From assembly GCF_024679245.1 (NCBI RefSeq), contig NC_090176.1, positions 18,469,293-18,533,292 of the forward strand: a stretch of DNA of 64,000 nt, given 5' to 3'. The notes under the pieces are model-generated. The model had not been told where the DNA came from, ran no database searches, and saw only the letters and a program-made list of their open reading frames with translations. Source of the stretch: Pseudorasbora parva (taxonomy: Eukaryota; Chordata; Actinopteri; Cypriniformes; Gobionidae). The position numbers were made by a program, and so were the translations under genes. Of the stretch, positions 1 through 12,614 are shown piece after piece. Numbering within the stretch: position 1 is the stretch's first letter; each line of letters starts with the position of its first letter.

Positions 1-1733
1 ACTATAGCAAAAGTGGTTTCGGACATGCCCTAAGTTAAAACAGGGCCCAATGTCTTTTAGCTTTAAGAGCTGAGAAAGAATTTCATTATTTAGGCTTTTT
101 TTGTCACCCTGTTAACATCACATTTCCAAACATTTGCTCTGATTAACGCACCTCCATCTAAATGAGGGAAATGCCTTCAAAAGAATGTGTTCTTTATATT
201 TAGGTGTTTAAATGGTCATTATCCCTAGCTTAAGAGCATTTACGCAACACCCTGGTCCTTGACATAAGTTAATGTGGAAAGTAACCTAATTTAGTCCAAA
301 CTCTGAATTCTCCATTGACACTGCAATGCGTAAGAGGTGATATTTTACAACACCACTAGTGTCAGAGTGCTTGTAAGACTAGAAAACTCTGCTGTGCTGG
401 CCTCTGGAGAACTTTATACCAATTTTCCCCTCTCATTTGCACATTATGATATTTCAGTCATCTGACATTCTTACTGCTAATAATACAGATGTACAAAGAA
501 CTACTTTTACACTTTTTAAAGGTCATACTCGCGACTGTTAAAATGTAGGATAACTCTTTAGGATTTCTCTTCAGGGCTGTAAACTGAAACAAGGATACAC
601 TGAAGAGAAAATAATATCTACATGATGTGCCAATAAACAACAGAGCAGAGGATAAACAACATTTAGAGCCTCATTGCCTTAACATAAGTGACCCCTGCAG
701 GACATTCATGGCGTTTTAAGAATGCAACTACCCTTTTAACCTTTCAGCATAAGATTTAAATTATCCTAAAGAATAAAGATCCTAAATACAAGTAAAGATT
801 ATTTAGAGAGGACAAAATTCAAGATGTCTGAGTGAGATATTAAAATAACACAAGAAAAATTACATACATTCATGTTAGATTGACTGATAGGCTACTCTGA
901 ATGTATAATATTGTGTATAATGAAATTAAATATCTGAATCTCAAATATCAGAATAAGAACACACATTGCATTGTTATGTTTCAAGAGGACTCCCATATCG
1001 TTATGGTTTTTATACTGTACAAACGGTACTTTTATACTTTACTCTCTCCCCTATCACTAACCATACGCCTATTCATCACTCACAACTTTCTGCATTTTTA
1101 CATTTAAAAAAATATCTATGACTTATAAGCTTATTTCCTCACTGGGACTTCAATTTAGGTTTATAATAAAGTAATTAAGTACAGTGCTTACAAATTATTT
1201 ACAAACTATTAGATTAGGCTATAGTTTATTCATAGATGATATAGTAGTCTCAACATTGTTGTTATATTAATAGGCTATATACAAATAGTGAGTTGTTCAT
1301 TATTATTATTTTTTTATCTTAGCCTATTATTTATTTAGGCTACCCCCTCCAGATTTTCTCCCGAAGACCAGTTTAAAAAAAACAATTAATGGTCCACGTT
1401 TATATATATGTTGCTATTTATTTACCAACTCGTCAGAAATGACCGTCGAAGTATTGCTATCAAACGCCACCAAGCGTCGTCTAAGTGCAACAACTCATGA
1501 ATGGTAATTAGATTTCGCGTGCCTACGGAAGAACGTCAGCGTAAGGTAATACATATTCATGAGCTCAGTCTCCGCCATAGAAGCGTCACTGGTCCTGCAC
1601 AAATCACTACTACAACACGTACCTGAGTAACTTTTCTCAGCTACCCAGACTTTTAAATCTTATAACTAGAATAAAATATATATTAACAACGTATTTCCAT
1701 TGCTCGACCAACCTTTTAAATGCGTGTGAAAAG
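1..1733. other. 5' flank of ing1, no gene recognised
   Basis: AT-rich DNA with only short chance reading frames over about 1-1430. The last 300 bases before the ing1 start codon are richer in CpG and lack long A/T runs, which fits a promoter and 5' UTR. The transcription start cannot be placed from sequence alone. No known repeat or exon was recognised further upstream. Confidence 0.5.
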
Positions 1734-1875
1734 ATGCTGAATCCTTCTTCAAACGGCGAGTCGTCTCATGTTGTGGTGAAATACGTTGAGGAGTATCTGG
1801 AGATGGTCGAGTCTTTGCCGCTGGACCTACAGAGATGTGTGTCTCTCATGAAGGAAATAGACGCCAGATATCAAG
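1734..1875 (+). CDS. ing1: ing1 coding exon 1
   Basis: Begins at ATG and encodes 47 residues ending ...EIDARYQ plus the first base of a Glu codon. The splice donor is CAAG|gtgaga. The following exon starts with AG, which completes GAG. Confidence 0.95.
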
Positions 1876-4800
1876 GTGAGAGAATTCGGACACTTGCAGA
1901 AGTGTAAGAAAAAAAACAACAACAGTGCATTAGCAACGGGTGTTAGATGTCACACTAGCTAGCTGGCTAGCGGCTAACTGTTAGCACGTGAAACTCGCAA
2001 GTGTCGCCCCAATTGAGAGGTTAAAGCTACGTAGGTGATAACACATGTATGGTAAATGTATTTGCCACTTATATTTTAAATATTCTCATTTATATCGTAT
2101 CTCGTTTATTTTCTAGTGACTTGTATGAAATCTCTACCTATCCTGCTCGGATTGAGTGTGAAGTCGGGGCTCTGGCAGATTCTAGAGCGCCACTGAACTT
2201 CCTGTTTAAATAATTATATAGCGTGAAACCACAGTTGTGTGTTAGTGTTGTGTAAATAGTGTTTTTGAATTATAATAAAGACAGCACACATACACGTATA
2301 TGACCAGCGGTTGTGTCAACCAATCGAAGATGCTACAGGCAAAACCATTGTTGTTGTTTTTATGCACTGGTCCATTTTAAGATTTTCGGCTACATCTCAG
2401 CGTTTATTATATTACAATGTATTTATTTGCGTCTGTTAATTTAATGTAAAAACAATACATATTTTTAAAGGCAGTTTTTCAAATAGATTTTTTCCCCCAT
2501 TAAGGTACTGAATCAGAGATCTTCCCCTGAGGAGCATTTCCATATACTAAATTGTACAGATTTATTCCAGTCTTAAAGGCACAATATGTAGTATTTTTGG
2601 ATTAAAATCTAAAAACCACTAGAAAAATGTTAGATATTTTGTTGACTTAGTTACATTATGTCAAATGTTTCCAAGAATATTTAAATCCAGAGAAATAAGC
2701 AATTTTAATCATGATACTAACCATGTCCATGGGTTTCCTATGAATGACATCATACTTTTGATTTCCGGGGGTGAAACCATGGAAACACCAAAGACTTTAA
2801 TATATTATATGTTTTAGATAGGTGAGGAACTGTTTGGATACATTCATCGACAGAAAACAAATCATTTTCATATAGCTGAACACTGTTAGTCTTATTGGTC
2901 AAATCTAGTTTTCCTGATTTACCGCGAGTACCATGTTTTACCATGCCTAATATTGATCTAGCTCACTGCAGTGTGCAACAAGTGTCTCATAGCCAGTGCT
3001 GGAATGTAACGAAGTACAAATACTTCATTACTTTACTTAAGTACATTTTTCACGTATCTGTACTTTACTTAAGTAGAATAGTGCATACTTTTTACTTTTA
3101 CTTCTTTACATTTTGCAGCAAATATTTTACTTTCTACTCCACTACATTTTTACAACGTTTCGTTACATTTTCGTTAAATTTCCTGATCAGTTTCAGGGCT
3201 TGAGATTAAGGTTTGTTCGGATAATTAATGGATAATAATAGGCTAATGTATGAACTGGCGGTTGCGCTGTTGACAATCGCGCAGCCTCTCGAGGAGAAAT
3301 GGAAACAAACCAACGCTGCTCGTACAGAGAAACTCAGTAACATACTGCAGTAAATATTCAAAATGTGAAGGTTTTTATTTTTTATAACGTATAATACAGT
3401 TAAAAAACTTCACATGACATGACCAAGAGTGCTGTTTTCCTGAATACCATCACGACCGAAAATGTGACGCTGATTTCATGACAGTTCCATAAACAGTTAT
3501 TAAAATTAGTCACTTACATTTTAGATGCAATATAAACAGCTTTTGTTCTATTACAGCAGTGAAAATATTTCCAAGATCAGATCATATTTCCACATCAGAA
3601 CCACAACGCATCTCACAGCAATAGTGTGTTAATGAATGATTCAGCGTTTGAATGAATCGGTTGAATCAAAGATTCAATGACCTGTTCGTAAACGATTGCC
3701 TCATTCATGAACGAATCAGCTCTTTTAACGAACCGACTCAATGACTCACTCATTAAGACTTGCCGCCACCTACTGGTAGTTTAGTTTCATGATTAAACAT
3801 TCTTTCCAACGTTTCTTATTGTATTAAAAATATGTAGTTAAAACAATCTCATAACATTATTTAATGCAGTTGTAATTTGTCAGTGTAAATGATTTAATTT
3901 AACAACCTTATAGGCTAGTGTTATTCTAATTTAATTTATTGATCAAATTTAAGAATATAAAAGGCAAGCTGAAGCATATCCTATATTTAAGATTAATCCT
4001 CATAAATATGAAGATTTAAATACATCAAAGCTGATGAAAATGTTAATTCTGGATATTAATATTTAACTCTGCAGATCACCCTGATATTGGGAGTCAGAAT
4101 GTAAACTGGGCAACAGATGATAAGCACAATTAGCCTACATTAACCCAAAACTAACTGAATTAAAACGCCACAGCCCATACCTTTTTCTTCTTTTTAATTA
4201 TTAGTATATATACATTGAGAGAATAAATTGTTATACAGGTACTTTTAATGCTAAAAGTACATTCCAAATCAAGTACTTTTTTACTTTTACTTAAGTAGGA
4301 TTGTCGTTGTAGTACTTCTACTTTTACTTAAGTAAATATGGCTCTGGTTATTTGTACTTTTCCTTAAGTACTGAGGTTCAGTACTTCCTCCACCACTGCT
4401 CATAGCAGCTGCCGAGCGAAAGCACAAAGTAATATTATAACTTTCAACACACTCAAATGTATCTAATAGGATAAAACAGAGCTGTGTTACCTCACATACC
4501 CATGAGCGGAAGAAGTGGAAGCGTTCACCTGCGGCATAATAAAAGCTCAGCGAAATCAAGGCGTCATCAAGCTACACCTTTGTTTGGAATAAGCAATGAC
4601 AAATTTCATATTGTGGCTTTAGAAGGGGGCTGTGCATAAATTATTTGCCTTATTTAAATAATATTTTATTCCTAAAACATGAATTGTGGGTTTTCTGGCT
4701 GTTGACAGAATTTTCTAATTAATGGAGTGATAAAAAGAGATCAAAAATCCCTTCTGTAAAAAAAACCTCAACAAAATGCAACAATAATTTTGAACATGAC

Positions 4801-6357
4801 CTTTTAAGAAAGATCAGATGCAAAATGTGTCTGTTTAATTAAATAATGGGCATTTTGATTATTCAAAAAAATTTTTTTTTGAAAATATGGTGATGTGTAA
4901 TAATTGAAATGTTTACTCAGTTCACCTGTGGAGACAAAAAAAGTGCATAGATTGACATAAGCCTTGTTTCAACCGAAATTACCCTGAACAATTTGTCCCA
5001 GGATCTCCCCCCTGCTGCTGTCTGTGTTTCCACCGCAGTCTAAAGTACAGTCAAGATTACTTCGGTGGCGTAGGACTGTTCGCGACTTTACACTTCCCAC
5101 TGGATTTTGTCATCTGCACATAAGCTTAATAATGCCTATACCTCGTTGTCAGTGTCGTCGTATTTTTTAAACTCCATTGTTGATTCGAATAGCAAACAAC
5201 TCTTACTGCATGCACAACAACAGACTTTTAAAAATGGTGGTTGGAAAAAAATGCTGCGCAGTCAACCAATCAAAATGTTGTGTGAAGTCAGCCAATCAGC
5301 ATGTTCAGCGCTCAATTCCGACCCCTGTACGTTACTGAATTTTGAAAAGGTACTATCTCGTGAGAAGTGATTTTCTGAAGGGGAATTTTTTTACCCGGAA
5401 CTTCATTTAGACCCTGGTCCATGTGGTCGAAACACAGAGTAACCCACCCCAAAGTCCGTAATTCCTGGGGAATGTTCCTGTGGTGGAAACGGAGCTATGA
5501 AGTATCAGTAGACATTGTGCCAGTATTATTGTATTTTTTAACATTAATCCTGGTTTATTGATCTTGCAGAGGTCCTCAATGAATTGGATGAGGCTTATGA
5601 AAAGCACAGAAATGAATCAGACCCTGTGCAGAGGCGGCGTCTGCTTCACTGCATCCAGCGATCTTTGATCCGCACAGAAGAACTCGGTGATGAAAAGATC
5701 CAGATCGCAGGCCAAATGGTGGAAATGGTTGAGAATCGCAGCCGGCAGCTTGAGTGGCAGGGTGAGCTTTTCCAGGCCTGCCAGGACTCGCCGGAGAGCA
5801 CCGTGTCGGTGGCAAGCACCCCCAGTGCCGTCACAACCGCACCTATGACACCGCTTTCTGCTTCAATGCTCTCGGCCAGCAAGCCCTGTGTGGAACGTAG
5901 ACGAGAAGAGACCCCGAGTTCGGTTGACAAATCTGGTGGAAAGCGTTCACGCAGGCAGAAGAATGGTTCAGAGAACCGGGAAAACTCTAATTACGGCACG
6001 GAGCACAGCGAGGAGGTTGCTTCATGCACGCCGAAAGAGAAGAAGGCCAAGACGTCATCCACGTCGTCAAAGAAGAAGAAGAGGTCTAAAAGCAAGCAGG
6101 ACAGGGAGCCGTCGCCGACAGACCTGCCGATTGATCCCAATGAACCTACTTACTGCCTGTGTGAGCAAGTGTCTTATGGAGAGATGATTGGTTGTGATAA
6201 TGACGAATGCACTATTGAATGGTTTCACTTCTCATGCGTTGGCCTGCACCATAAGCCCAAAGGAAAATGGTATTGTCCCAAGTGCAGAGGAGACAACGAG
6301 AAGACAATGGACAAAGCATTAGAAAGGTCGAAAAAGGAACGAGCATACAACAGGTAG
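1734..6357 (+). CDS. ing1: ing1: inhibitor of growth protein 1 (PHD-finger chromatin reader)
   Basis: Two coding exons (1734-1875 and 5570-6357) joined by a GT..AG intron in phase 1 give a 309-residue protein. The N-terminal third is the ING dimerisation/leucine-zipper-like region ([19 protein letters not shown]). The middle is Ser/Thr/Lys-rich with a polybasic nuclear signal (KKKKRSKSK). The C-terminal PHD finger has all eight zinc ligands: C243, C245, C256, C261, H267, C270, C283 and C286. The histone-binding aromatic positions are Y250 and W265. The end, KKERAYNR, is the ING1 signature and separates it from ING2, which ends differently. Family knowledge: ING1 binds H3K4me3 and recruits the Sin3-HDAC complex in the nucleus. 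The start was chosen because MLNPSSNGE matches the p33 ING1b N-terminus in position and spacing. One family-conserved Pro after the fourth Cys ligand is Thr here. Confidence 0.97.
2573..4807. mobile_element. TTAA-bounded non-autonomous DNA element in ing1 intron 1
   Basis: Starts TTAAAGGCACAATATG and ends with the inverse of TTAAAAGGTCATG, so TTAA stands at both ends, as for Kolobok or piggyBac targets. No transposase frame is visible. It is interrupted at 2994-4398 by another element. From memory the sequence resembles a widespread cyprinid repeat family; that recognition is not checked. Confidence 0.65.
2994..4398. mobile_element. hAT-like non-autonomous element nested in the TTAA element
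   Basis: Bounded by a perfect 8-bp target-site duplication, CTCATAGC (2986-2993 and 4399-4406), the hAT hallmark. The ends are inverted: left CAGTGCTGGA, right CAGTGGTGGA when reverse-complemented. Both end regions are packed with ACTTAAGTA / TACTTTTACTT motifs. No transposase frame, so it was mobilised in trans. Length 1405 bp. Confidence 0.85.
4950..5510. repeat. Inverted-repeat element in ing1 intron 1, probable MITE
   Basis: The left part has a 'gtttc(a/c)accg' plus 'ttaccctgaa' motif near 4968-4990, then 'gtttccaccgcag' near 5026. The right part has the inverse, 'cctgtggtggaaacgg', near 5478-5494. The arms are degenerate and the exact ends and target duplication are not resolved. Confidence 0.4.
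5570..6357 (+). CDS. ing1: ing1 coding exon 2 (terminal exon)
   Basis: The acceptor is ttgcag|AGGTCC. The exon carries residues 48-309 and ends in TAG. It contains the basic linker and the whole PHD finger, as in other vertebrate ING1 genes, where one large 3' exon is shared by all isoforms. Confidence 0.96.
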
Positions 6358-6675
6358 TGACACGTGTACCTGGTTGCCATGAAATGTTTTTCTATTCAGG
6401 TGTTTAGTACCCAGTTTTGAGAGGCCTGTGATGTTACAGACTAGAGTTGGTCATCAGTTTGTATATCTTTTAGGGATATATTTGAGAGAGGGATGGGCTC
6501 ACTTATCAGCTACTTAGTTATTAGGCGTTCTACAGTATTGGACGTATCCTGGTCATCCAACCACAAGACAGTATAATGCATTTTTGTAAAAATCATTTTC
6601 AACTATCATTTTGTATTTATGCTTTGCATAACTTTACATGTTCTTTAAAAAAAATAAAGCACGCTTATTGTAGTG
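6358..6675 (+). terminator. ing1: ing1 3' UTR with poly(A) signal AATAAA at 6653-6658
   Basis: A canonical AATAAA lies about 300 bases after the stop codon, followed by a T/G-rich stretch (gtgtttcg, ttttttgc). This is a good candidate for the ing1 cleavage and polyadenylation site. No other AATAAA lies between the stop codon and this point. Confidence 0.75.
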
Positions 6676-6724
6676 TTTCGTAGCTTTTTTGCTTATTAAA
6701 AAAAGTTAACATTTAGTCGAGGCC

Positions 6725-7696
6725 TTAAAGGTACTGTATGTAAGAATGACGGTTAGTGGTTGAAATGGGTACTGCAGTCCAAATTCAAAATATTGTTTGG
6801 CCCGCCCCCTCAGATTTAATGCTCACGCGTGTTGCCAGTTTAAGGACACGCGACAGGAACGAGTGCAATTGAAGGAGACTTACACATTGTAAGTTAAGTT
6901 GATTTATCTGTATTTTAGATGGATGCTGAGGCTTTTTAGGTCGGGTAGAATCTGCGATCTCTGACCCAGTTTCCATGGCAGCAATACACTGTTTTCTGCC
7001 AACTGGCAACCTGGCGTGTCGAAATCATAGACTGTTAAAAAATATGGACGTAGTGTCCGTGACGTCACCCATAGAATTCCGATGAGGCGTTCTGAAGCGT
7101 AGAGACGAGCTGGCCCTTGCTGTCTTGTCAGCGCGTCAAAGAGATGGGCAAAGAGATGTGATGTGGGCGGAGCTGAGGTGATGCAATGACTAACAGACAG
7201 TGGATAAATGGCTATCCACTTGTCAATCAAAGTGGCTACGCCATTAATTATGCAGAACTTTAAGACTTTATATAATATAAATGAATGAGTTATAAAAAAA
7301 AAATTCATCCCCCTTAGTCATGAAGGGCAAAATTAACCGTATAGACCAAAACCACAGTTTGTACCAGGCTGTAAACATGTTTTTTTCTGCTGTAAAGTTG
7401 GGCGTTCTCGAGCCTGTCCCGAGTGGCCAGTAGATGAATTGCAATTTAAGTCACTTCCGTATTGGTTTCAACAAAAACTGGGGAGGTTGCTCTTGGTTGA
7501 AATACTATTGTGTAAACTGGCAATCTGTGTAATCGCCCAGACCAAGACCAAAACAAAAACAGAAGTGGCTGTAGCATTGTTTTTCAGAGAAACAAGTATG
7601 TGAACTTAGCATGTTTCATAAAATCTGCAAACATGTTTTTTTTTATTTTTTATATATACTTTAGTATAGTAAAAAATGTGCATACAGCACCTTTGA
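6725..7696. mobile_element. TTAA-type non-autonomous element downstream of ing1
   Basis: The left end TTAAAGGTACTGTATG and the right end, reversed as TCAAAGGTGCTGTATG, form imperfect terminal inverted repeats. The right target site has decayed from TTAA to TTGA. The interior contains a CpG-containing segment (about 7040-7110, 'gtccgtgacgtcaccc') recalled as common in cyprinid DNA. No transposase frame remains. Confidence 0.55.
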
Positions 7697-7830
7697 AGTA
7701 CATCGCAAAAGTGGACCAAAATGTCTCTTATATGTTGCATGGTCCACTTTGCATGTTCTGTTTCTTAAAATAAAATTGTGATTCATTTCACCTAACTGTG
7801 TATTAGATTTGAATATTATACAGCAGTGGT

Positions 7831-8165
7831 ATTAACTGGTAGATATGATGCAGAGGAGGAAAGTTGACATTCTGTGTCCACCAAAAAAAAAAAAAAGTTG
7901 ACATTCGGTGTGTCCACCTGTGCGACCAGGTGGAAAGGGAGCAAGGCTAGAAGCATTGGAGCAGGGTTTAAACTGTTTTATAATGGTGTGGACTGGAAGA
8001 AAAATGGAGTTGAAATGTGATCCTGAAGGAGGAGTTTGTGAAGAATGTACTGGAGGTAAAGAGAGTGTCATATAGGTTGATGAGTCTGAAGCTGGATATT
8101 GAAGGTGTGATGTTGAATATTCTTAGTGCCTATGCTCCACGAGTAGGTTGTGAGCAAGATGAGAG
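7831..8165 (+). pseudogene. LINE fragment A: endonuclease-domain relic
   Basis: Broken frames read through pieces such as RWKGSKARS, GFKLFYNGVDW and AYAPRVGCEQDERD, which match the apurinic-type endonuclease region of a non-LTR retrotransposon (the 'AYAP' block is diagnostic). Frameshifts and stops show it is dead. It is the 5'-most of three collinear pieces of the same element; the next piece starts at about 9057. An A-run at 7882-7894 sits between two partial copies of 'gttgacattc'. Confidence 0.7.
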
Positions 8166-9056
8166 AGACAGACAAAACTTAATATTAAACTAAATATAAC
8201 CACCAAAATCATTTTTGACTCGCTCGCATCTTATCATAATCAGATGAAATGTAAAAATACTATTATAATAGACCTATTCAAACATAATATGCAAAAAGAA
8301 AGAAGACAAACGTTGTATAATGGCTACAACAATGTGAGCTACAGATAAATGTCTGAGCTGGATTTGATCATTATACCGGTGAGTGGTTCATGAGCGCGCC
8401 TGCGGATTATTGAGCTGAGTCAAGTCAAGTCAGCTTTATTTATACAGCGCTTTTACAATGACTATTGTTTCAAAGCAGCTTCACAGTGTTAAAAAGGATA
8501 ATATTGCAGCAAAATTTGATTTGGCTGTACAGTCGTTCTGGGATAACAGTGATGTTATTAGCTTATTTTATTAATGTTAGTTTTAACATGAGTCACACCG
8601 GTCCGCTTCGCTCATTACAGGCTCGTTCTCATAATTACAGTTAATGTGTCGGGTCGGGCCGGGCAAGGCTCGGACACAACGTGCACAGGCTCGGGTAAGG
8701 ACGGGTCAGGCTTGATTTTTATTTGAGCACTATCTAAGCTCTAATTGACATTTAAGGTGTCATTGCTGTTCGACCACATATCCGTCGTCTTTGAGAAGCG
8801 GCTGCAGAGCGGGACTCAAATGAGGCTGCTATTGCTGGCTGGTGTATGTGGATATGGCTGCGGAGATTAGTGGTCTGCGCATCTTTAACCTTCACTTTAT
8901 TTCTTTTTTTTTGCACAGCCTGCAGATAGCCTCTGTTGGATCCGCTGGTTCACCATTTGCATTTGGTTTAAATCCATAATACTGCCAAATTACCAATGTA
9001 CATCTTTTCTTGGATATTAAGCCAATGTCCTCCATTTTATACCTGGAAAATTTTGT
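8166..9056. mobile_element. Insertion block splitting the LINE (first gap)
   Basis: About 890 bp with no relation to the LINE. It includes a 'cagctttatttatacagcgctttt' type segment (about 8428-8500) familiar from cyprinid interspersed repeats. It also includes an arm at about 8640-8745 ('gtcgggccggg' ... 'ctaagctcta') that is the reverse complement of the hAT-like family found whole at 24792-25748. Exact ends are not resolved. Confidence 0.5.
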
Positions 9057-10047
9057 GGCGTGCGCAGGGGAGTGAGAGTGTAGCTAGACAGCATAGGATG
9101 GTGGTGTGTAAGATGACTCTGGTGGTGAGGAAGATGAAGAGAGTAAAGGCAGAGCAGAAGACAAAGTGGTGGAATTTGAAAAGGGAAGAGTGGTGTGTGA
9201 TTTTCCGGGAGGAGTTGAGACAAGTTTTAGGTGGTCAGGATGGGCTTCCAGATGACTGGACTACTACAGCCAAAGTGATCAGGGAGATGGGTAGAAAGGT
9301 GCTAGGTGTGTCATCTGGAAGGAGGAAAGAAGACAAGGAGTCAAAGAAGACAAGTCCAGGAGAGTATCCAGAGGAAGAAGTTAGCTAGGAAGAAGTGGGA
9401 CAGTGAGAGGACAGAGGGAAGTAGACAGGAATAAAGGGTGATGCAGCGTGAGGTTAAGATAGAGGTGGCAAAGGCCAAACAGAAAGCGTATGAGGACATG
9501 TTTGCAATGTTAGATAAATGAAGACAATGAAGTTGTGGGAAAGAGTAGTGGAAGCAAGGCTGAGGTGAGAAGTGGACATTTGTGAGCAGAAGTATGGTTT
9601 CATGCCAAGAAAGAGCACTACAGATGCATTATTTGCTTTGAGAATGTTAATGGAGAAGTACAGAGAGGGTCAGAAAGAGCTGCATTGTGTCTTTGTAGAT
9701 TTAGAGAAAGCATAAGACAGAGTGCCAAGAGAGGAGCTGTGGTATTGTATGAGGAGGTCTGGAGTGGCAGAGAAGTATGTTAGAGTGGTGCAGGATATGT
9801 ATGAGAGCCGTAGGACAGTGGTAAGGTGTGCTGTAGGTGAGACAGAGGACTTTACAGTGAAGGTGGGACTGCATCAAGGATCGGCTCTGAGCCCCTTCTT
9901 GTTTGTGGTGGTGATGGACAGGCTGACAGATGAGGTGAGACAGGAATCTCCATGGACTATGATGTTTGCGGATGACATTGTGATCTGTAGTGAGTGCAGG
10001 GAGCAGGTGGAGGAAAGTCTAGAGAGGTGGAGGTTTCTTCTGAAGAG
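9057..10047 (+). pseudogene. LINE fragment B: reverse-transcriptase relic
   Basis: Contains the reverse-transcriptase core in order: YGFMPRKSTTDALF (about 9594-9635), VFVDLEKA followed by an in-frame stop where Tyr is expected (9715-9717), GLHQGSALSPFLF, then the catalytic FADD box (about 9965-9976). About 9510-9525 the text jumps from the linker region to just before the RT domain, implying an internal deletion. It resembles RTE-like LINEs common in fish, but the clade is not proven here. Not functional. Confidence 0.8.
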
Positions 10048-12614
10048 ATCATTTTATATGATAAAGCTTTTAAGCTTTTTCTCATATATAAACATTGATC
10101 ATTACTATTAAAACACAAATATTTGCTAATTCAATGTATTTTTTAAAAGAGGTAATTGTGTTGCAATAGCTTACACACAGCCCAAGGAAGCTTGATTTCG
10201 AATGGTAAATGAAATTTAAAAAGACGAGTAAACGGTAATACAATAAGAACAAATAAACAGATTACAAACAATAGCACAAATAAAGACAATAGAATAAAAG
10301 ATAAAAATAAAATAGACTGCTTTATTTTTTTCAAGTAAATCTAACATTCAAGTAAGAAACTGAATTTAAAAAACACAACGTAATTACATTTAAAACAACA
10401 TTGGATGGTGTTCTTTGTAAAAAATTAAATAGCCTAAAGATGAAACCAGTTTCACAAGTTGATAAGTCAAGAGTGTGATCGTTTGTCTTTTTGTAGTTTG
10501 AATAACAAATAACTGCTATCCCTTTAAGACCTAACAGGCATGGATCCTAAACACTGTTCCTGTTACTCACTCTTCCTGAACTGTTTACGACTGTGTTTAT
10601 GTTAATACTCTTCAAGATTTGCACTGGGATTTTTTGAGTGTATTTGACAATAATAAGCTGGAAAAAGAAGCAAATGTTTGCACTTGTATGTCAGAGGCGG
10701 CTTTATAACAGTATGTGTGTGTGGGCTTCAGATGTGAGCACAAACTCTGCGGGGATTAGTAGAATTATGTGCAATCCCGCGCGAAATTCAGACCGCACAC
10801 ACTAACACGCTGTCATGAGGAAAAGTCCAGCAGAACGTTCGGTCGTGGTGTTCAGAGGGTTAACCGGGCTGAATGAGAATATGCGCTGTTGGTTGGAGAG
10901 GAGAGCGCAGCTGGTATCGATACTGTAGAAAAAAATTGTTTCAGATATTTCAGTATCGATATTTTTGAAAACACCGGTTGCACTGTAGACTGTACCGACC
11001 CAGGCTATTTGAAAGTAAAAACAAAATCCACACTTTAGAGCATCGCTTATCGTGCTCCATGGCTGTAAGCGGGCGCGGCAAGCACTTCCGGAAATCAGGT
11101 GGCAACTATGGAAACCAAAACGTGTGTTTGGAACATAGACAGTAAAATACATGGAGAGAGCGTTCCCATAGACTTCAACGGCGGAAAATTAGGTCAATCA
11201 AGAGGCACTCACTTCCTGATGGCTGAGCGAACTGCGCAGGCTCAGACTGAGCTTGACGATATAGATGTGACGTAAGCAACCTGTCTGACAGTTGTAGGTC
11301 TTCTAGTGAAATCTGAATCACGTTGTTTGAATATTTTCTCCCGTTGCTTTTGGCCCACTATCGGCTTCTCCCCTGACTTTATCGGACTTTGTTTCCACGT
11401 CCCCCCGACTGCCTCATAGACAGTAAAAGATTGCTTTCTCAACTGTGCGACAGAGTCGCGTTGGTTATGACGCAATCGTTAGCCTATTTTTACAAAAACA
11501 GCTTCTACGGGGCGATAGTGTAACATACAAGGTAATGGAGCCTTTTATGCATTGTCGTGTTTCTTTAGAAATAAACAATGGACAAATGGAGTCTTTAAAT
11601 GTCTCAGATGTAAAGTTATTCACTGTCAAAGTGATTCAAAAATGAATGGGAGTCAATGGGATGCTAACAGCAGGTGATGGCTTGGTTAGCAATGGCAGCC
11701 CCTATGGGTGGAACGCTTTCCGAGCGCTAGATTACCCCCTTGGTTTGGAACCGATGATCGGAATATGACAATTCACCATGACGTCACAACAGTAATAAAT
11801 GTTCTTCCGGGTGGCAAAAGCCGAAGCGTTCCTATGGCAATGATAGTAAATTGCTTGGGATTCAGACATAGTTAACATGATTATTGAGGGACTGATTAAT
11901 TCATTCAGGAGATAGCAATACATGAAATGCCTAACCTTGCTCCAGTAGATGTAACGCTAGTCTAATACCATAATTTTTAAATGAGCCTCTGCCTACCATT
12001 GAGTAGTTATTTTAGTGACTGTTGCTGTTTGACTTACAACATGTAAGGCTATCGTAGATGGTCTATTTCCCTGTTATCTAACTAAAAAGGCTATGATCGT
12101 TTTCTGTTGCTCGGTCGGAGTTTGATCTTTAAAAGAGATCTAAAATTTACTAATATTAGTCTCGAATTTCCCCAGCTGAAGATAATAATGCTCTGCTATG
12201 ATTTTGTAGATGGACAGTTTTGAGAATACTTCTCTGTAGCGCCACTTTTGACGACGTCCACTCGCTTAAGCCTCCTCACCCACAGGTTTTGCTGGATATA
12301 TTTACTTTTTTCTGAAGGAAATCGATACAATCCTACATCTTTTGCTGTATATATGACGGCGCAACCCCAAACACAACACGTTTTCATCATAGTTTCAACT
12401 TTAATCAACAACAATGTTCTTAACTATGTAACCGTTTACAGTAGCCGTCTGGATCTCTTCAGTTTGTGAGTAGAAGCCGCTCGCGTTCTGCCACCCGGAA
12501 GTATCTTGGTGCCGATTGTTTACAAACATTCTGAAATGCCGTATTGAAAACCAATTTTCTAAACGATTCCAATGGCATTGTTATTTTTAAAGTTAGAACC
12601 GATTTTCGATGCCC
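10048..12614. mobile_element. Insertion block splitting the LINE (second gap)
   Basis: 2.57 kb inserted exactly where the RT reading frame breaks off; the frame resumes at 12615. It is a mosaic. There is an AT-rich stretch (10048-10700). A segment at 11640-11760 ('gggagtcaatggg' ... 'cgagcgctaga') is familiar from cyprinid repeats. A pair of inverted motifs, 'cttccgggtggca' at about 11805-11818 and its inverse at about 12490-12502, flanks the THAP-like relic. Confidence 0.5.
12196..12414 (-). pseudogene. THAP-type zinc-finger relic inside a transposon
   Basis: The frame reads CCVWGCAVIYT...GLYRFPSEK...WVRRLKRVD, which matches the first half of a THAP DNA-binding domain: C-x(2-4)-C, an RFP block, then a W with basic residues. 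The second half with the C..H ligands is missing, so it is either one exon or a truncated copy. THAP domains are found at the N-terminus of several transposases (P-element-like and ISL2EU types). Which family this belongs to cannot be settled here. Confidence 0.5.

Noticed and set aside
2895..3203. 102-codon Phe/Tyr-rich frame in ing1 intron 1
   Set aside because: It crosses the boundary of the inserted hAT-like element and reads its 'acttaagtac' end motifs.
5888..6187. 99-codon plus-strand Arg-rich frame
   Set aside because: Alternate-frame reading of the Lys-rich linker of ing1 exon 2.
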